DNA of 64,000 nt from JAXLQL01 sp046331625 (lineage in GTDB: Bacteria; Acidobacteriota; Terriglobia; Bryobacterales; Bryobacteraceae). The position numbers and the translations under genes are program-made. Under the pieces are notes generated by a model, which saw nothing but the letters and a program-made list of their open reading frames with translations, was not told where the DNA came from and ran no database searches. Location of the stretch: NCBI GenBank assembly GCA_046331625.1, contig JAXLQL010000004.1, positions 403,126 through 467,125 of the forward strand, given 5' to 3'. Below, one piece after another: positions 35,788 to 45,601 of the stretch (its first letter is position 1; the number at the start of each line of letters is the position of its first letter).

Positions 35788-35882
35788 TCCTGAGTGTAGT
35801 GGGTTGCGGCTGCATCAGGTGCGCTGCGTCGCGGGGCGGTAGTCCGCGCTGGTAAGGAGCCCCGGGGGGCCGCTACCTTACA

Positions 35883-36728
<846 letters not shown>

Positions 36729-36738
36729 ACCCCGAACC

Positions 36739-37575
36739 ATGGCCGGAGAACGCGACGAAATCAATTACGTCAAAGAAGCCTTCCAGTGGCAGTACAACGT
36801 CATTGGCATGCTCGGCGCGGGCGCCTTCGCCGTACTTTCGGGAACGGCCGTGCCGCTGGTGCTCGCCGCGGGCGCCGAGTTGATGTACCTCGCCACCGTG
36901 CCGCAGATGAGCCGGTTCCAGCGCCTGGTGCGCTCGTGGAAATTCAGCGAAGAGCAGAAGCAGCGCGACGATCAGCTTCGCCAGATGCTCTACATGCTGC
37001 CCGAAGGATACCGGAACCGTTACGGCGAGCTGCGCGCGCTGGCCGATTCCATCGGCTCCAACTACCGGCGCCTTTCCGCCAATTCGCAGATGTTTCTCGA
37101 TCAGCTACAGCAGCAGCTCAATGGGTTGCTCGCTTCGTTCATCCGGCTCTCGCAAGCGGCCGTGCTCCATCACGAGTACCTCACCTCCACCAAGCCTGAC
37201 GACATTAGCCGCGAAGCCAATGACCTGCGGCAGCGCCTCGCCAAAGATCCGCTCAAGGTGCAGGAGATCAACAAGAAGCGCATCGAAATTCTCGAGAAGC
37301 GGCTCGACAAGTACGGCAAGATCCGCGAAAACCGCCAGGTGATCGATGCGCAGTTGCAAGCGATTCAGGATGTGCTCAATCTGATTCGCGACCAGTCGAT
37401 GACCATGACCGACCCCCAGCAGGTGAGCGACCGTCTCGACAGCCTGGTCAAAGACGTGGAGCACACCGAACAGACGATTCAAGAGATGGAAGCGATCTTC
37501 CAGCTTTCGCCGCAAGCGGATGCATCGCTCTCCGGCGACTCGAGCGCCGCCATGCGCGATCGCCTCAGGAGCTGA
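36739..37575 (+). CDS. Membrane-anchored helical/coiled-coil protein, unknown family
   Basis: Seen: 278 aa. A hydrophobic segment at about 19-52 (YNVIGMLGAGAFAVLSGTAV, VLAAGAELMYLATV) can form a hairpin of two helices; the remainder is long amphipathic helices rich in Gln, Arg and Glu (EINKKRIEILEKRLDKYGKI, EHTEQTIQEMEAIFQ), very likely a coiled coil. No enzymatic motif, no signal peptidase site. It lies 10 bp after the ABC ATPase and 1 bp before the AAA+ ATPase. Inferred: a membrane-bound adaptor or substrate for the AAA+ protein. I do not recognise the family. Confidence 0.75.
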   Translation: MAGERDEINYVKEAFQWQYNVIGMLGAGAFAVLSGTAVPLVLAAGAELMYLATVPQMSRFQRLVRSWKFSEEQKQRDDQLRQMLYMLPEGYRNRYGELRALADSIGSNYRRLSANSQMFLDQLQQQLNGLLASFIRLSQAAVLHHEYLTSTKPDDISREANDLRQRLAKDPLKVQEINKKRIEILEKRLDKYGKIRENRQVIDAQLQAIQDVLNLIRDQSMTMTDPQQVSDRLDSLVKDVEHTEQTIQEMEAIFQLSPQADASLSGDSSAAMRDRLRS

Positions 37576-37576
37576 G

Positions 37577-39298
37577 ATGGCCGCCAACGGATTCCCCGCA
37601 TGGGCTCGCGAATTCTCCGAGAAGTACTACTCGGGAGCGTTCGTCATGTTCGTGCTCCACGGCAACGTCCACGACGTCGTTCCGCGTCCGCGTCCCCAAG
37701 GCACGGACCTGCTCTCGCTACGCCGCTTCCTCGAACAGGAACTGTTCGCCCAGCGGGATCTGGTGATGACCTATGACCGCGGCTCCGGGCTCGACTTCGC
37801 CACCGCCGATGCGCAGAAGGATTTTCAGCAGGCGCTCGATGGCTACGACGCCTTCCACGGCACGAACTTCAAAGCCGGGCTCCCGCGAAACCCCGATGGT
37901 GTTTTAAACATACTCGACAACTATTTGCGCCTGCGCCTCCACGACAACCGCAAGATCGCGCTGGTGCTCGATTTCGCCGAGACGCTGGCTCCGGCGGGCG
38001 ATGTCGGCCACATGAACGCCGAAGATCGCAACACGCTCGTGATCCTGAAACGCTGGGCGCATCACCCCACGTTCCTGCGCTCGGACATCACTATCGTGTT
38101 GATCACCGAAAACCTGGTGGAACTGAATCAGGGGATCCTGCAGCATCCCGGCGTGGCCGCGATTCCGATCGCGCTGCCTGACGAGGCCGAGCGGCGCACG
38201 GTGCTCGAAGATCAGATTCGCCAGACGCCTCTGCCGGAAGGCTCGCTCTCCGATATTCCCGCACTCGCCAACCTCACAGCCGGACTCAAGCGGCTGCAAT
38301 TGCAGACGATGGTCCGCTACGCCGCCCGCAATCGCCAGCCGCTCACCATGAAGGAACTGAGCGATCGCAAGAAGCAATTCATCGAAGCCGAGTCCGGCGG
38401 AATGCTCGAGTTCGTGCAACCCAAGTGGAACCTCTCGATGGTGGCGGGCGCCGCGGCGGCCAAGCAGAAGCTGCTCGACGCCGCGCAAGCGATCCGCACC
38501 GGCCGCACCGACGTGCTGCCGATGGGTTACCTGATTTGCGGTCCGGTGGGGACCGGCAAGACGTTCCTCGCTACCTGCTTCGCGGGCGATGTCGGCATCC
38601 CCGCCGTGACGCTCAAGAATTTCCGCTCGCAGTGGCAAGGCGTGACCGAAGGGAACCTCGAGCGCGTGCTCGGGCTCCTGCGCGCCATGAGTCCGATCGT
38701 CGTCATCGTCGACGAGGCCGATGCGCAACTCGGCGATCGCTCGAACTCCGGCGACAGCGGCGTCTCCAATCGCGTGTTCGCGCAGATCGCCCAGTTCATG
38801 GGCAACACCGACAATCGCGGCCGCGTAATATGGTTCCTGCTCACCTGCCGTCCGGATCTGCTTCCCGTCGACCTCAAGCGCCAGGGCCGCGCCGAAGAGC
38901 ATCTGGCGCTGTTCTATCCGGAGACCATCGAGGATCGCGTGGCGATGCTGCGCGCGATGCAAAAGAAGACGGGCGCCGCTTTCGCGTCGGCCACGGAAGC
39001 CGAAGCGTTGTTCGCGCGCCAGCCAGGGAACTTCTCCGGCGCCGATATCGAAGCGCTGCTCACGCGCGCGAAAATGCGAGCCACGCTGGCCGGACGGGCG
39101 TCCATCGAAACGGCCGATCTCGAGCAGACGCTCGGTGATTTCATCCCCGCGTCGTCTCCCGGCGAAGTGGAACTGCAGACCCTCGTGGCCGTGCTCGAGT
39201 GCACCAGCCGCTCCTTGCTGCCGGAAGGCTATCGTATCCGCGACCGGTCCGAACTGACGCAACGCGCCGCCGCGCTGGCGGCTTTGGTCGAGAAATGA
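37577..39298 (+). CDS. AAA+ ATPase with degenerate N-terminal AAA-like module
   Basis: Seen: 573 aa from ATG at 37577. The second half is a complete AAA+ domain: Walker A GPVGTGKTFLA, Walker B IVVIVDEADAQLG, an arginine-finger region FLLTCRPDLLPVDLKR, and helical lid (GNFSGADIEALLTRA). The first half has only a Walker-B-like strand (KIALVLDFAETLAP) followed by a helical lid, resembling the inactive half of Ycf46-type proteins; that likeness is weak. Known: CDC48/spastin-like AAA+ proteins remodel protein complexes. The operon suggests the membrane/coiled-coil protein as target. The gene overlaps the next start by 4 bp. Confidence 0.82.
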   Translation: MAANGFPAWAREFSEKYYSGAFVMFVLHGNVHDVVPRPRPQGTDLLSLRRFLEQELFAQRDLVMTYDRGSGLDFATADAQKDFQQALDGYDAFHGTNFKAGLPRNPDGVLNILDNYLRLRLHDNRKIALVLDFAETLAPAGDVGHMNAEDRNTLVILKRWAHHPTFLRSDITIVLITENLVELNQGILQHPGVAAIPIALPDEAERRTVLEDQIRQTPLPEGSLSDIPALANLTAGLKRLQLQTMVRYAARNRQPLTMKELSDRKKQFIEAESGGMLEFVQPKWNLSMVAGAAAAKQKLLDAAQAIRTGRTDVLPMGYLICGPVGTGKTFLATCFAGDVGIPAVTLKNFRSQWQGVTEGNLERVLGLLRAMSPIVVIVDEADAQLGDRSNSGDSGVSNRVFAQIAQFMGNTDNRGRVIWFLLTCRPDLLPVDLKRQGRAEEHLALFYPETIEDRVAMLRAMQKKTGAAFASATEAEALFARQPGNFSGADIEALLTRAKMRATLAGRASIETADLEQTLGDFIPASSPGEVELQTLVAVLECTSRSLLPEGYRIRDRSELTQRAAALAALVEK

Positions 39299-40473
39299 AG
39301 ATCACACGCGTTCGAACGGTGGTTGTCAACGCGCAGATGCGCAACTGGGTGTTCGTCAAGGTGGAGACCGATCAGGACGGACTCTGGGGGTGGGGCGAGG
39401 CTTCGCTCGAGTGGAAGACCCGCGCCGTGGTGGGCGCCGTAGAGGACTTCGAGCCGATGCTCATTGGCGAAGACCCCGCGCGCATCGAACATTTGTACCA
39501 GAAAATGTATCGGCAGTCTTTCTGGCGTGTCGGCGTTATCGGCATGAGCGCGATCTCCGGCATCGAGCAGGCGCTGTGGGACATTCGCGGCAAGGTGCTG
39601 GGGCAGCCCGTCTACGCGCTGCTCGGCGGCGCAGTACGCGACCGCGTTCGCATGTACACGCATCTGGGCGGCGGCGACATGAAGGCGGTCTACGAAACGC
39701 AGCAAGCCACCGATCCCGCGCCGATGGTGGATCTCGCGCTCGAAGTGGCTTCGCGCGGCTACGGCGCGGTGAAGGTGCTGCTGACGCCACCCACCGAAAG
39801 CCTCTCGCGCGCGATCGAGTTCCAAACCGCCGAGCGATTCATGCGTGCGCTCCGCGATGCGCTGGGTGACCGCGTCGACATCATGATCGATTGCCACGGC
39901 CGCCATTTTCCCGGCAACGCTGTCGAGTTCTGCCGCTTGCTGGCGCCGTACCGGCCGTACTTCATCGAAGAACCGGTCCCGCCCGAGAATGTGGATGCAA
40001 TGGCGGAAGTGCGGCGGCAGAGTCCGGTGCCGATCGCCACGGGCGAGCGGCTGGTGACGCGATTCGAGTTTCGACAGGTTCTCGAAAAACAAGCGTGCCA
40101 CGTGATCCAGCCGGACCTGTGCCACTGCGGCGGGCTGTGGGAGGCGAAGAAGATCGCCGCCATGGCGGAGACATACTATGTGGGCGTGGCGCCGCACAAT
40201 CCGCTCGGTCCGGTGGCGAATGCGGCAGCGCTGCATTTCGCGCTGAGTACGCCGAATTTCCTCATTCAGGAAGACATGCTGAGCGATGTTCCGTGGCGGT
40301 GGGAAGTAGTTCGGCATGAACTGAAGACGGAGCACGGTTACTGGTTGCCTTGCGATGCGCCGGGGCTGGGCGTGGAGGTGGATGAGGCCGCGGCGAAGCA
40401 GCATCCGTTCCGGCAAGAGGTGTTGCATGCCACGACGATTCGGGCGCATGACAACGCCGTGCTCGACTGGTGA
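39295..40473 (+). CDS. Mandelate-racemase/enolase superfamily sugar-acid dehydratase (galactonate dehydratase-like)
   Basis: Seen: 392 aa from ATG at 39295 (ATGA overlap with the AAA+ gene). Metal ligands Asp199 (MIDCHGRH), Glu225 (FIEEPVPPEN) and Glu251 (ATGERL), general base His301 (VAPHNPLGP): the DgoD pattern. Lys160 sits where the second base often is, but the usual K-x-K is K-V-L. Known: dehydrates D-galactonate or related acid sugars using Mg2+. Its place at the end of the ABC/AAA+ run may be incidental; the mannonate-dehydratase-like gene at 44534 shows that sugar-acid use is encoded nearby. Confidence 0.85.
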   Translation: MKITRVRTVVVNAQMRNWVFVKVETDQDGLWGWGEASLEWKTRAVVGAVEDFEPMLIGEDPARIEHLYQKMYRQSFWRVGVIGMSAISGIEQALWDIRGKVLGQPVYALLGGAVRDRVRMYTHLGGGDMKAVYETQQATDPAPMVDLALEVASRGYGAVKVLLTPPTESLSRAIEFQTAERFMRALRDALGDRVDIMIDCHGRHFPGNAVEFCRLLAPYRPYFIEEPVPPENVDAMAEVRRQSPVPIATGERLVTRFEFRQVLEKQACHVIQPDLCHCGGLWEAKKIAAMAETYYVGVAPHNPLGPVANAAALHFALSTPNFLIQEDMLSDVPWRWEVVRHELKTEHGYWLPCDAPGLGVEVDEAAAKQHPFRQEVLHATTIRAHDNAVLDW

Positions 40474-40839
40474 CGCGGTCCCCAAACGCGCGGGGGCATT
40501 GGCTCTCGGCGTGTCAGGCAGCGATTTCCATTCATCGGTGGTGCAAGGCAGCGACGTATCTCCGGGCGCGTTTGTCATCTTCCTCGGTCCAGCCGTGTGA
40601 CCACGGCCGCCCACACGCAATTCAGAACCACGCTGACGCAATTGGGAGCCCAACCATTCGCTACCCTCGCTCCCACCGGAAGGCACATCGAGGGCGTGTT
40701 CCCCACCGCGGGAAAGAGTGACGCGATCAGCAGACTCCAGACGTGCGCGGAAATACCGCCGCCGCGGTGCGGGGAGTTTCGCGGGGATGATCCCTCACGA
40801 TCGGATTCTGCGTTCCCTCGCCAATTCGGCCAAGTGCTG
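40474..40839. other. 366-bp gap without a recognised gene
   Basis: Short open frames exist on both strands but none has a ribosome site, family resemblance or sensible composition. The stretch lies between the 3' ends of convergent genes, where no promoter is required. I see no repeat of the dispersed family here. Confidence 0.4.
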
Positions 40840-41652
40840 CTAGCGCGGCCGCATGTAGAGCCAGGTCTGGATCGTCGGAACGCCGCGCCGGCGGCGCCCC
40901 TCGTCCACCGCACGTTGCTGATCCTCGGCGCTCAGCTTCTCGAGTCCAGGCCAGCCCTTCGGAAACTCGCGCGATGGGTCGTCGATCCGCTCGATCACAT
41001 GCGTGCTCCGGAACGGCTCCTCGAGCACAGGCACGGGACTGTCGAAGAAGAACGGATGCTCCTCGATGAGCATCGTGGCCTTCTGCAAGCTCGGAACGCT
41101 GCGCCCGTCCATCAACTTGTATTCGAAACCTTCGCAATCGCAGACGATCACCGCCTCCGTCAGGTCGAGCGAGGCCAGATACTCGGGCGTGCACGTGCCC
41201 ATCACTTTGACGCGATCGCCCACGCCGTTGAGCCGAGCCATCGTCTGGCAAGCCATCCGCGCGTTGTCCGATGTGTCGAACGCCAGCACCTGCGCTCCCG
41301 GCGTGCGGACGGCCATACCCACCGCATAGTAACCTTCCGCGCACCCCACGTCGATAATCAGCCGTGGCTTGCGCGCGATGATCGATTCCACGATCGGATG
41401 CAATTGGCGCTCATAGCAGCCGAGTAACTTCGGCGCGAAAGTGCTGCCATGGCTTTCGCCCATGTAGCGCATGCCGCGGAAGGGTCCGGCGCTGACGCGC
41501 CAGTCAAAAAGGTCACCGATGCGGTGATTCCATTCCGCGTTCTCTCCGCGGGCGAAAAACCGCCGGTACATTTCGAAATAGAGCCGGGGTGGCAGGCCTC
41601 GCTGCACGAGCATCCTGACCTGGTGTCTCCCCGCCTCATATAACCGGTTCAC
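40840..41652 (-). CDS. SAM-dependent methyltransferase, FkbM-like
   Basis: Seen: 270 aa from ATG at 41652 with AGGAGG about 8 bp upstream. Motif I LIIDVGCAEGYYAVGMA, a following acidic end of strand 2 (VLAFDTSDNARM), and the post-motif CDCEGFEYKLMDG that matches FkbM-type O-methyltransferases; VKVMGTCTPEYLASLDL lies between. The N-terminal 90 residues (EMYRRFFARGENAEWNHR) are family-specific. Cytoplasmic; target unknown. It stands alone, convergent with the dehydratase gene. Confidence 0.82.
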   Translation of the reverse strand: MNRLYEAGRHQVRMLVQRGLPPRLYFEMYRRFFARGENAEWNHRIGDLFDWRVSAGPFRGMRYMGESHGSTFAPKLLGCYERQLHPIVESIIARKPRLIIDVGCAEGYYAVGMAVRTPGAQVLAFDTSDNARMACQTMARLNGVGDRVKVMGTCTPEYLASLDLTEAVIVCDCEGFEYKLMDGRSVPSLQKATMLIEEHPFFFDSPVPVLEEPFRSTHVIERIDDPSREFPKGWPGLEKLSAEDQQRAVDEGRRRRGVPTIQTWLYMRPR

Positions 41653-41754
41653 GCTTCCTCCTGACGATTGGTTGCCTTCTCATCTATAGCATTGTTTCCG
41701 AAAGGCGCGCGTCGGCAGGTAGTCCCGGGGGAAGTAGAACGCAAGGACCGGTAC

Positions 41755-42123
41755 TCAGCGGGCAGTTCGGAGCCCGTAGCCTTCCGCCGCCGCGAAGGCC
41801 AGCCCAACGGACGCCACGGCGGCGACGGCCCACGCGCCCGGCGCCGGGAAAATGCCTACTTCGATCAGCGCCACGCTGCCACCCACGCCAGGTCGCCACT
41901 GAGAGCCTGAATCCCAAGACCGCGCATAGCCTGATTGCGCCGAATCGCGCGCGATGAGGATCGCGTATGCCGTCACCCCGAGCCCAGCCGCGAGCAAGGG
42001 GACGGGCGAGCCGATTCCAAGAAGCGCCGCCGACAGCCGAGCTTCAGCGGCCACCAGTACTCCAGAGATGGCCGAGAACCAAGCGCTCGCAACTAACGTG
42101 CGGCGGAGAAATAGATATTCCAT
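41755..42123 (-). CDS. Small hypothetical membrane protein
   Basis: Seen: 122 aa with three to four hydrophobic segments (ASAWFSAISGVLVAAEA, VPLLAAGLGVTAYAILIA, AWAVAAVASVGLAFAAA). The open frame has membrane-protein composition on this strand, while the other strand gives only shadow frames. The upstream region has AATATGGAAT without a clear ribosome site. Family not recognised; moderate doubt that it is real. Confidence 0.5.
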   Translation of the reverse strand: MEYLFLRRTLVASAWFSAISGVLVAAEARLSAALLGIGSPVPLLAAGLGVTAYAILIARDSAQSGYARSWDSGSQWRPGVGGSVALIEVGIFPAPGAWAVAAVASVGLAFAAAEGYGLRTAR

Positions 42124-42209
42124 ATTCCCTCTATCCGCCTCGGTGGCCCCCGATTCAATTACCTCGGAGGTAAGCGAAACGCCTCACGCGACATGGTAGC
42201 CTGCAATCG

Positions 42210-42505
42210 ATGAGCGTTTCCGCGCGCCACATCAGCTTCATCGAGACCGGGCGGTCGCAGCCGAGCCGTGACATGGTGCTGGCGCTCGGTGAGCCGCTCC
42301 TGCTCCCGCCGATGACTATCGGCCGCCACCTCTCCTCATCCCGGTGCGATTCGTTCGCAATGGCGTGCGCCTCTGCTTCTTCTCCACCATCACCACGCTC
42401 GGCACGCCGATCGACATCACGCTCGAAGAGCTGCGCATTGAATCGCTGTTCCCGGCTGACGAGCAGCCGGCTTCGCGCACGGAACACGTGCACGGCCTCG
42501 CCTGA
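42210..42505 (+). pseudogene. Remnant of an XRE-family regulator with MmyB-like ligand-binding end
   Basis: Seen: two pieces of one family in different frames. 42210-42300 reads VSARHISFIETGRSQPSRDM, the end of an XRE helix-turn-helix; from about 42325 another frame reads GVRLCFFSTITTLGTPIDIT and LEELRIESLFPADEQ to a stop at 42503-42505, the C-terminus of the MmyB-type sensory domain. The first helices of the HTH and about 130 residues of the middle are missing. So the gene has lost its 5' end and has an internal deletion with a frame change. It lies 1 bp from the stop of the convergent amidase. Confidence 0.7.
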
Positions 42506-42506
42506 T

Positions 42507-43910
42507 TCAACCGAGCGAAGGATGGCGCCGATGCCAGTCTGTCTCGCGTTGGTAGGCTTCGGCCGCGGCGAGCACGAGTGCATCTCCGTTCGCCGGACCC
42601 ACGATCTGCATACCCACCGGCAGCCCCTCTCCGGTGAGTCCGCAAGGAACCGAAATCGCGGGCAGCCCGAGCAAGTTCCAGGGGGCGAGGTTCCGCAAGT
42701 AGATCAGGTCCGCTTGCGAGCCGAGTGGGAAGGCAGGCCCGGGAGCGGCGGGCATCACGAGCAGATCGGCGTCTCGAAACAGTTCGCGGCTCGAGGTGCG
42801 CAGCGCAGCCATATCCTGTAAGGCGCGTGCGTACTCGCCAACCGGAGTCGCTTGCCCGGCCTTCAACAGTCCGATCGTCACCGCGTGGAACTTCTCCGGC
42901 TCTGTGCGTATGCGCTGCTCGTGATATGCAAACGCCTCGGGCATGATGATGCTGCCGTACACCTTCGGCAGCATTGCGAGTTCGGCGTTGCCTTCGAGCA
43001 TGGGAATCTGCACCTCGCGCGCGCCACCGGCGATCTTGCCGAGTAACTCCACGGCCGCCGAGACCAGCTTCCCGGTCTCCGGCGCGATCTTCTCCCAATA
43101 CCGCGCGCGCGGAATGCCGATCCGCACGCTCTTCAGCGGACGCTTGTCCACCGCGACCGGTGCGCCCATCGCCGCCATCATCGCGTGCGCATCCGCGGCA
43201 GTTCGCGCCATCGGGCCCACATGATCGAGCGACCAGGCCAGCGGCAACACACCATCGGCGGGCAGCTTCCCGTAGCTCGGCTTGAATCCCGTGATGCCGC
43301 ACACGGCCGCCGGCAGCCGGATCGATCCGCCCGTGTCCGATCCGAGAGCGCCCATGCAGAGTCCAGCCGCAAGTGCCACGGCTGATGCGCCGGAGCTCCC
43401 GCCCGGCATGTACCCACGCTTCCATGGATTATGCGTGGGTCCGAAATGGCTGGTCTCGGATGTGAAGTTGAACGCGAACTCGTCCATGTTGAGCTTGCCG
43501 ATCGCGACTGCACCGGCCTCGCGGAGCCGCGCCACCACAGTCGCGTCTTTGTCGGGAACCCGCGTGGCGAAGTGCGCGCTCGCAGCAGTGGTGCGGACGC
43601 CGGCGGTGTCATAGAGGTCCTTGAGCCCGATCGGGATCCCGTGCAGTGGACCGCGCACCTTGCCGCGCATCTGCTCCGCTTCGAGTTCACGCGCTCGGGC
43701 CAGCGCCGATTCGTTCATCGGCGTGATCACGGCGTTGAGCGACGGGTTCAATCGCTCGATACGCGCGAGCGATGCCTTCACGAGTTCCACTGGCGAGAGC
43801 CTGCGCCGCCGGATGAGCGCTGCTGCTTCGTGGATGTCGAGCCAGTGCAGGTCTGAAGAGAGAACCGCAGCCGAGGCGGCCAGGAATCCGCGCCGAGTCA
43901 TCGCAGACAT
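42507..43910 (-). CDS. Amidase (amidase signature family)
   Basis: Seen: 467 aa from ATG at 43910 (second ATG at 43901, starting a twin-arginine-like MTRRGFLAASAAVLSS). Catalytic triad Lys in PIGLKDLYDTAG, Ser in the GGSSGASAVALAAG signature, and the cis-Ser in GSDTGGSIRLPAAVCG. Known: hydrolyses amide bonds; GatA-like enzymes belong here, but no gatB or gatC is nearby and the export signal points to the periplasm. Upstream frame to 44054 has no start support. It lies in the same direction as the mannonate dehydratase and amidohydrolase genes, across a 620-bp gap. Confidence 0.87.
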   Translation of the reverse strand: MSAMTRRGFLAASAAVLSSDLHWLDIHEAAALIRRRRLSPVELVKASLARIERLNPSLNAVITPMNESALARARELEAEQMRGKVRGPLHGIPIGLKDLYDTAGVRTTAASAHFATRVPDKDATVVARLREAGAVAIGKLNMDEFAFNFTSETSHFGPTHNPWKRGYMPGGSSGASAVALAAGLCMGALGSDTGGSIRLPAAVCGITGFKPSYGKLPADGVLPLAWSLDHVGPMARTAADAHAMMAAMGAPVAVDKRPLKSVRIGIPRARYWEKIAPETGKLVSAAVELLGKIAGGAREVQIPMLEGNAELAMLPKVYGSIIMPEAFAYHEQRIRTEPEKFHAVTIGLLKAGQATPVGEYARALQDMAALRTSSRELFRDADLLVMPAAPGPAFPLGSQADLIYLRNLAPWNLLGLPAISVPCGLTGEGLPVGMQIVGPANGDALVLAAAEAYQRETDWHRRHPSLG

Positions 43911-44270
43911 TGTCGCAGACCGAGTCCTTCTCGTACCCGAATGAAGCTTCACTACCCGTTCCCAGCATGCGCTTCGCTGACCTCCCGGTGCCCGTTCAGC
44001 ACTTGACTCGCCACCGCCCCGTCTTTCGTACTCCGTCACCAGGTGCGCCAGCAAGACTCACGGGCCACGCTACTGAATGGCATCCGTCACGAGTCAAAAG
44101 AATATTTTTGCGTTCGGGTAACCCCTTCACTACCATCGTGATTCCGTTACCAGGGCTCCTGTCGATTTTGTCTGACCCCTTGACTAGCCCGCGACAATTG
44201 GGACTGGATGCTCGCCTCGCCGGCTATCCGAAGGGAGGACACAAGATGCCGCCTCGCCCTCCCGCGACAA
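43911..44270. other. Non-coding gap upstream of the amidase
   Basis: No gene recognised. It is AT-richer in patches (AAAGAATATTTTTGCG near 44097). A long plus-strand frame covers it but continues antisense through two real genes and has no family resemblance. A promoter for the amidase is expected here but I could not define one. Confidence 0.35.
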
Positions 44271-44470
44271 AACGAAGCCAATTCCCTTGTCGTGCCAACC
44301 GCGACGGCGAAAACGAAGCCACAGCCCAAGTTCCTGCAGCACGGCTTCGCGAAAACGAACCCAATAGCCGGCATCCCGTCGCATTAGCGCAACCGCGCCT
44401 ATGCGCAGCAGAAGGAACGAGCTGCCGCTGGCCAGGGCGCAGCCCGGATTTTGCCGAACGAAGCCAACTG
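44271..44470 (+). repeat. Array of short AACGAA(G/C)CCA repeats, 41-nt period
   Basis: Seen: AACGAAGCCAATT-type cores at 44271, 44312, 44354, 44416 (diverged: AACGAGCTGCC) and 44457, giving spacings of 41, 42, 62 and 41 nt. The spacers are unrelated to each other. In translation the cores give RSQ, NEA and NEPNS, depending on frame, so none of the frames looks selected as protein. I recall similar NEPN/RTQF-type strings in predicted proteins of planctomycetes and acidobacteria, unverified here. It lies downstream of the mannonate dehydratase gene. Confidence 0.6.
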
Positions 44471-44533
44471 GCCCTCGACCTGACGGCCCCCAGGGCCACC
44501 GATCTTTCAAAACTGAATATCCCGGCGGACGCC

Positions 44534-45598
44534 CTACGCCACCTCGGTGTTCACCACCTGGATCAGTGCCTTCAGGTACCCATACCCGAATGCGAACGCC
44601 TGCAATTGGCCGGGATCCCCCGGATGGTGCGGCATGTGATCCGGGCAGATCGATCCGGCGAACTGCGTATCCCGCAGGATGCGCATGATCTCGAGAAAAT
44701 CCAGATCTCCTTCGTCTGGATAAACCTCGGCGAAATCATGCAGCCCGCCCTTGATGTTGCGCATGTGGATCTGGTGGATCTTCCCTCGCTCGCCGAGGTA
44801 GCGCACGATCGGCAGAATCTCCTTCGGATTCTTCAGACCCTCGCCCGTGGTGCCGAGGCAAAGCTGGAATCCGTTGTACGGACTGTCAATGATCGCCTCA
44901 TAGCGCTTGATCCCTTCGAACACCGAAGGCGCGTCCCAGTTGTCCGCACCTTGATAGCCGAACGGCAACCCCGGCGGATCGTAGGGATGGCACGCCATCT
45001 TGACTCCGCGCTCTTTGCACACCGGGATCACCGCATGCAGGAACGTGGCGATGCGCTCCCAGTAATCCTCCGACGTCACACGACCGGCCTTGCCCACCGG
45101 CAGGTCTTTCCAATTGCTCTCGAGCTTGAACGCCTGATACGTCGATCCGCCGCGCCCGGCGCGATGCTCGTTGCGGCGAATCGGAATCACGGTCCAGTGA
45201 TGCGTGATGATCTTCACTCCCACGCTCGCGGCCTTCTCGATGTTCCCGATCACTGTCGCGATGCGGCGTTCGCGATCGGCGCCTTTGCGCAGCATGATGT
45301 ACTCGGAGTCCATGCGAATGGCCTCGAAGACCACACCGTGCTGATCGCAGTTGTCGCGCATGCGCTTCAGGTCATCGAGGTTCCAGCTTCCGTCCGCGGC
45401 CGTATTGCGGATCTGCGCCGTCAAATGCCGCACGCCATGGCGAAGGTTGTACTCGAGGTTTTCCTTGCCCGTGATGTCACCGCCGGCCACGCTGTGATAG
45501 TCGGCGCCCACGTGCATCAGCGTGTTCTTCCGCTTCACGCGCGGCGCGAAGCTCAGCCCGCCAATCGCGAGCGTTCCAGGAAATTCTCTGCGCTTCAT
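44534..45598 (-). CDS. uxuA: Mannonate dehydratase-like TIM-barrel enzyme
   Basis: Seen: 354 aa; UxuA signatures ACHPYDPP, FQLCLGTTGEG, HQIHMRNIKGGLHDFAE and SICPDHMPH, which supply the Cys, His and Asp metal ligands of the family. E. coli UxuA is about 40 residues longer. The N-terminus MKRREFPGTLAIGGLSF resembles a twin-arginine signal, unusual for this enzyme. Known: D-mannonate to 2-keto-3-deoxygluconate in hexuronate degradation. It starts 3 bp after the amidohydrolase stop, so the two form an operon. The rest of the uronate pathway (uxaC, uxuB) is not in the window. Confidence 0.85.
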   Translation of the reverse strand: MKRREFPGTLAIGGLSFAPRVKRKNTLMHVGADYHSVAGGDITGKENLEYNLRHGVRHLTAQIRNTAADGSWNLDDLKRMRDNCDQHGVVFEAIRMDSEYIMLRKGADRERRIATVIGNIEKAASVGVKIITHHWTVIPIRRNEHRAGRGGSTYQAFKLESNWKDLPVGKAGRVTSEDYWERIATFLHAVIPVCKERGVKMACHPYDPPGLPFGYQGADNWDAPSVFEGIKRYEAIIDSPYNGFQLCLGTTGEGLKNPKEILPIVRYLGERGKIHQIHMRNIKGGLHDFAEVYPDEGDLDFLEIMRILRDTQFAGSICPDHMPHHPGDPGQLQAFAFGYGYLKALIQVVNTEVA

Positions 45599-45601
45599 GG
45601 A

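Noticed and set aside
44271..44470. CRISPR array
   Set aside because: The cores are only 10-13 nt and imperfect, one interval is 62 nt, and there are no cas genes.
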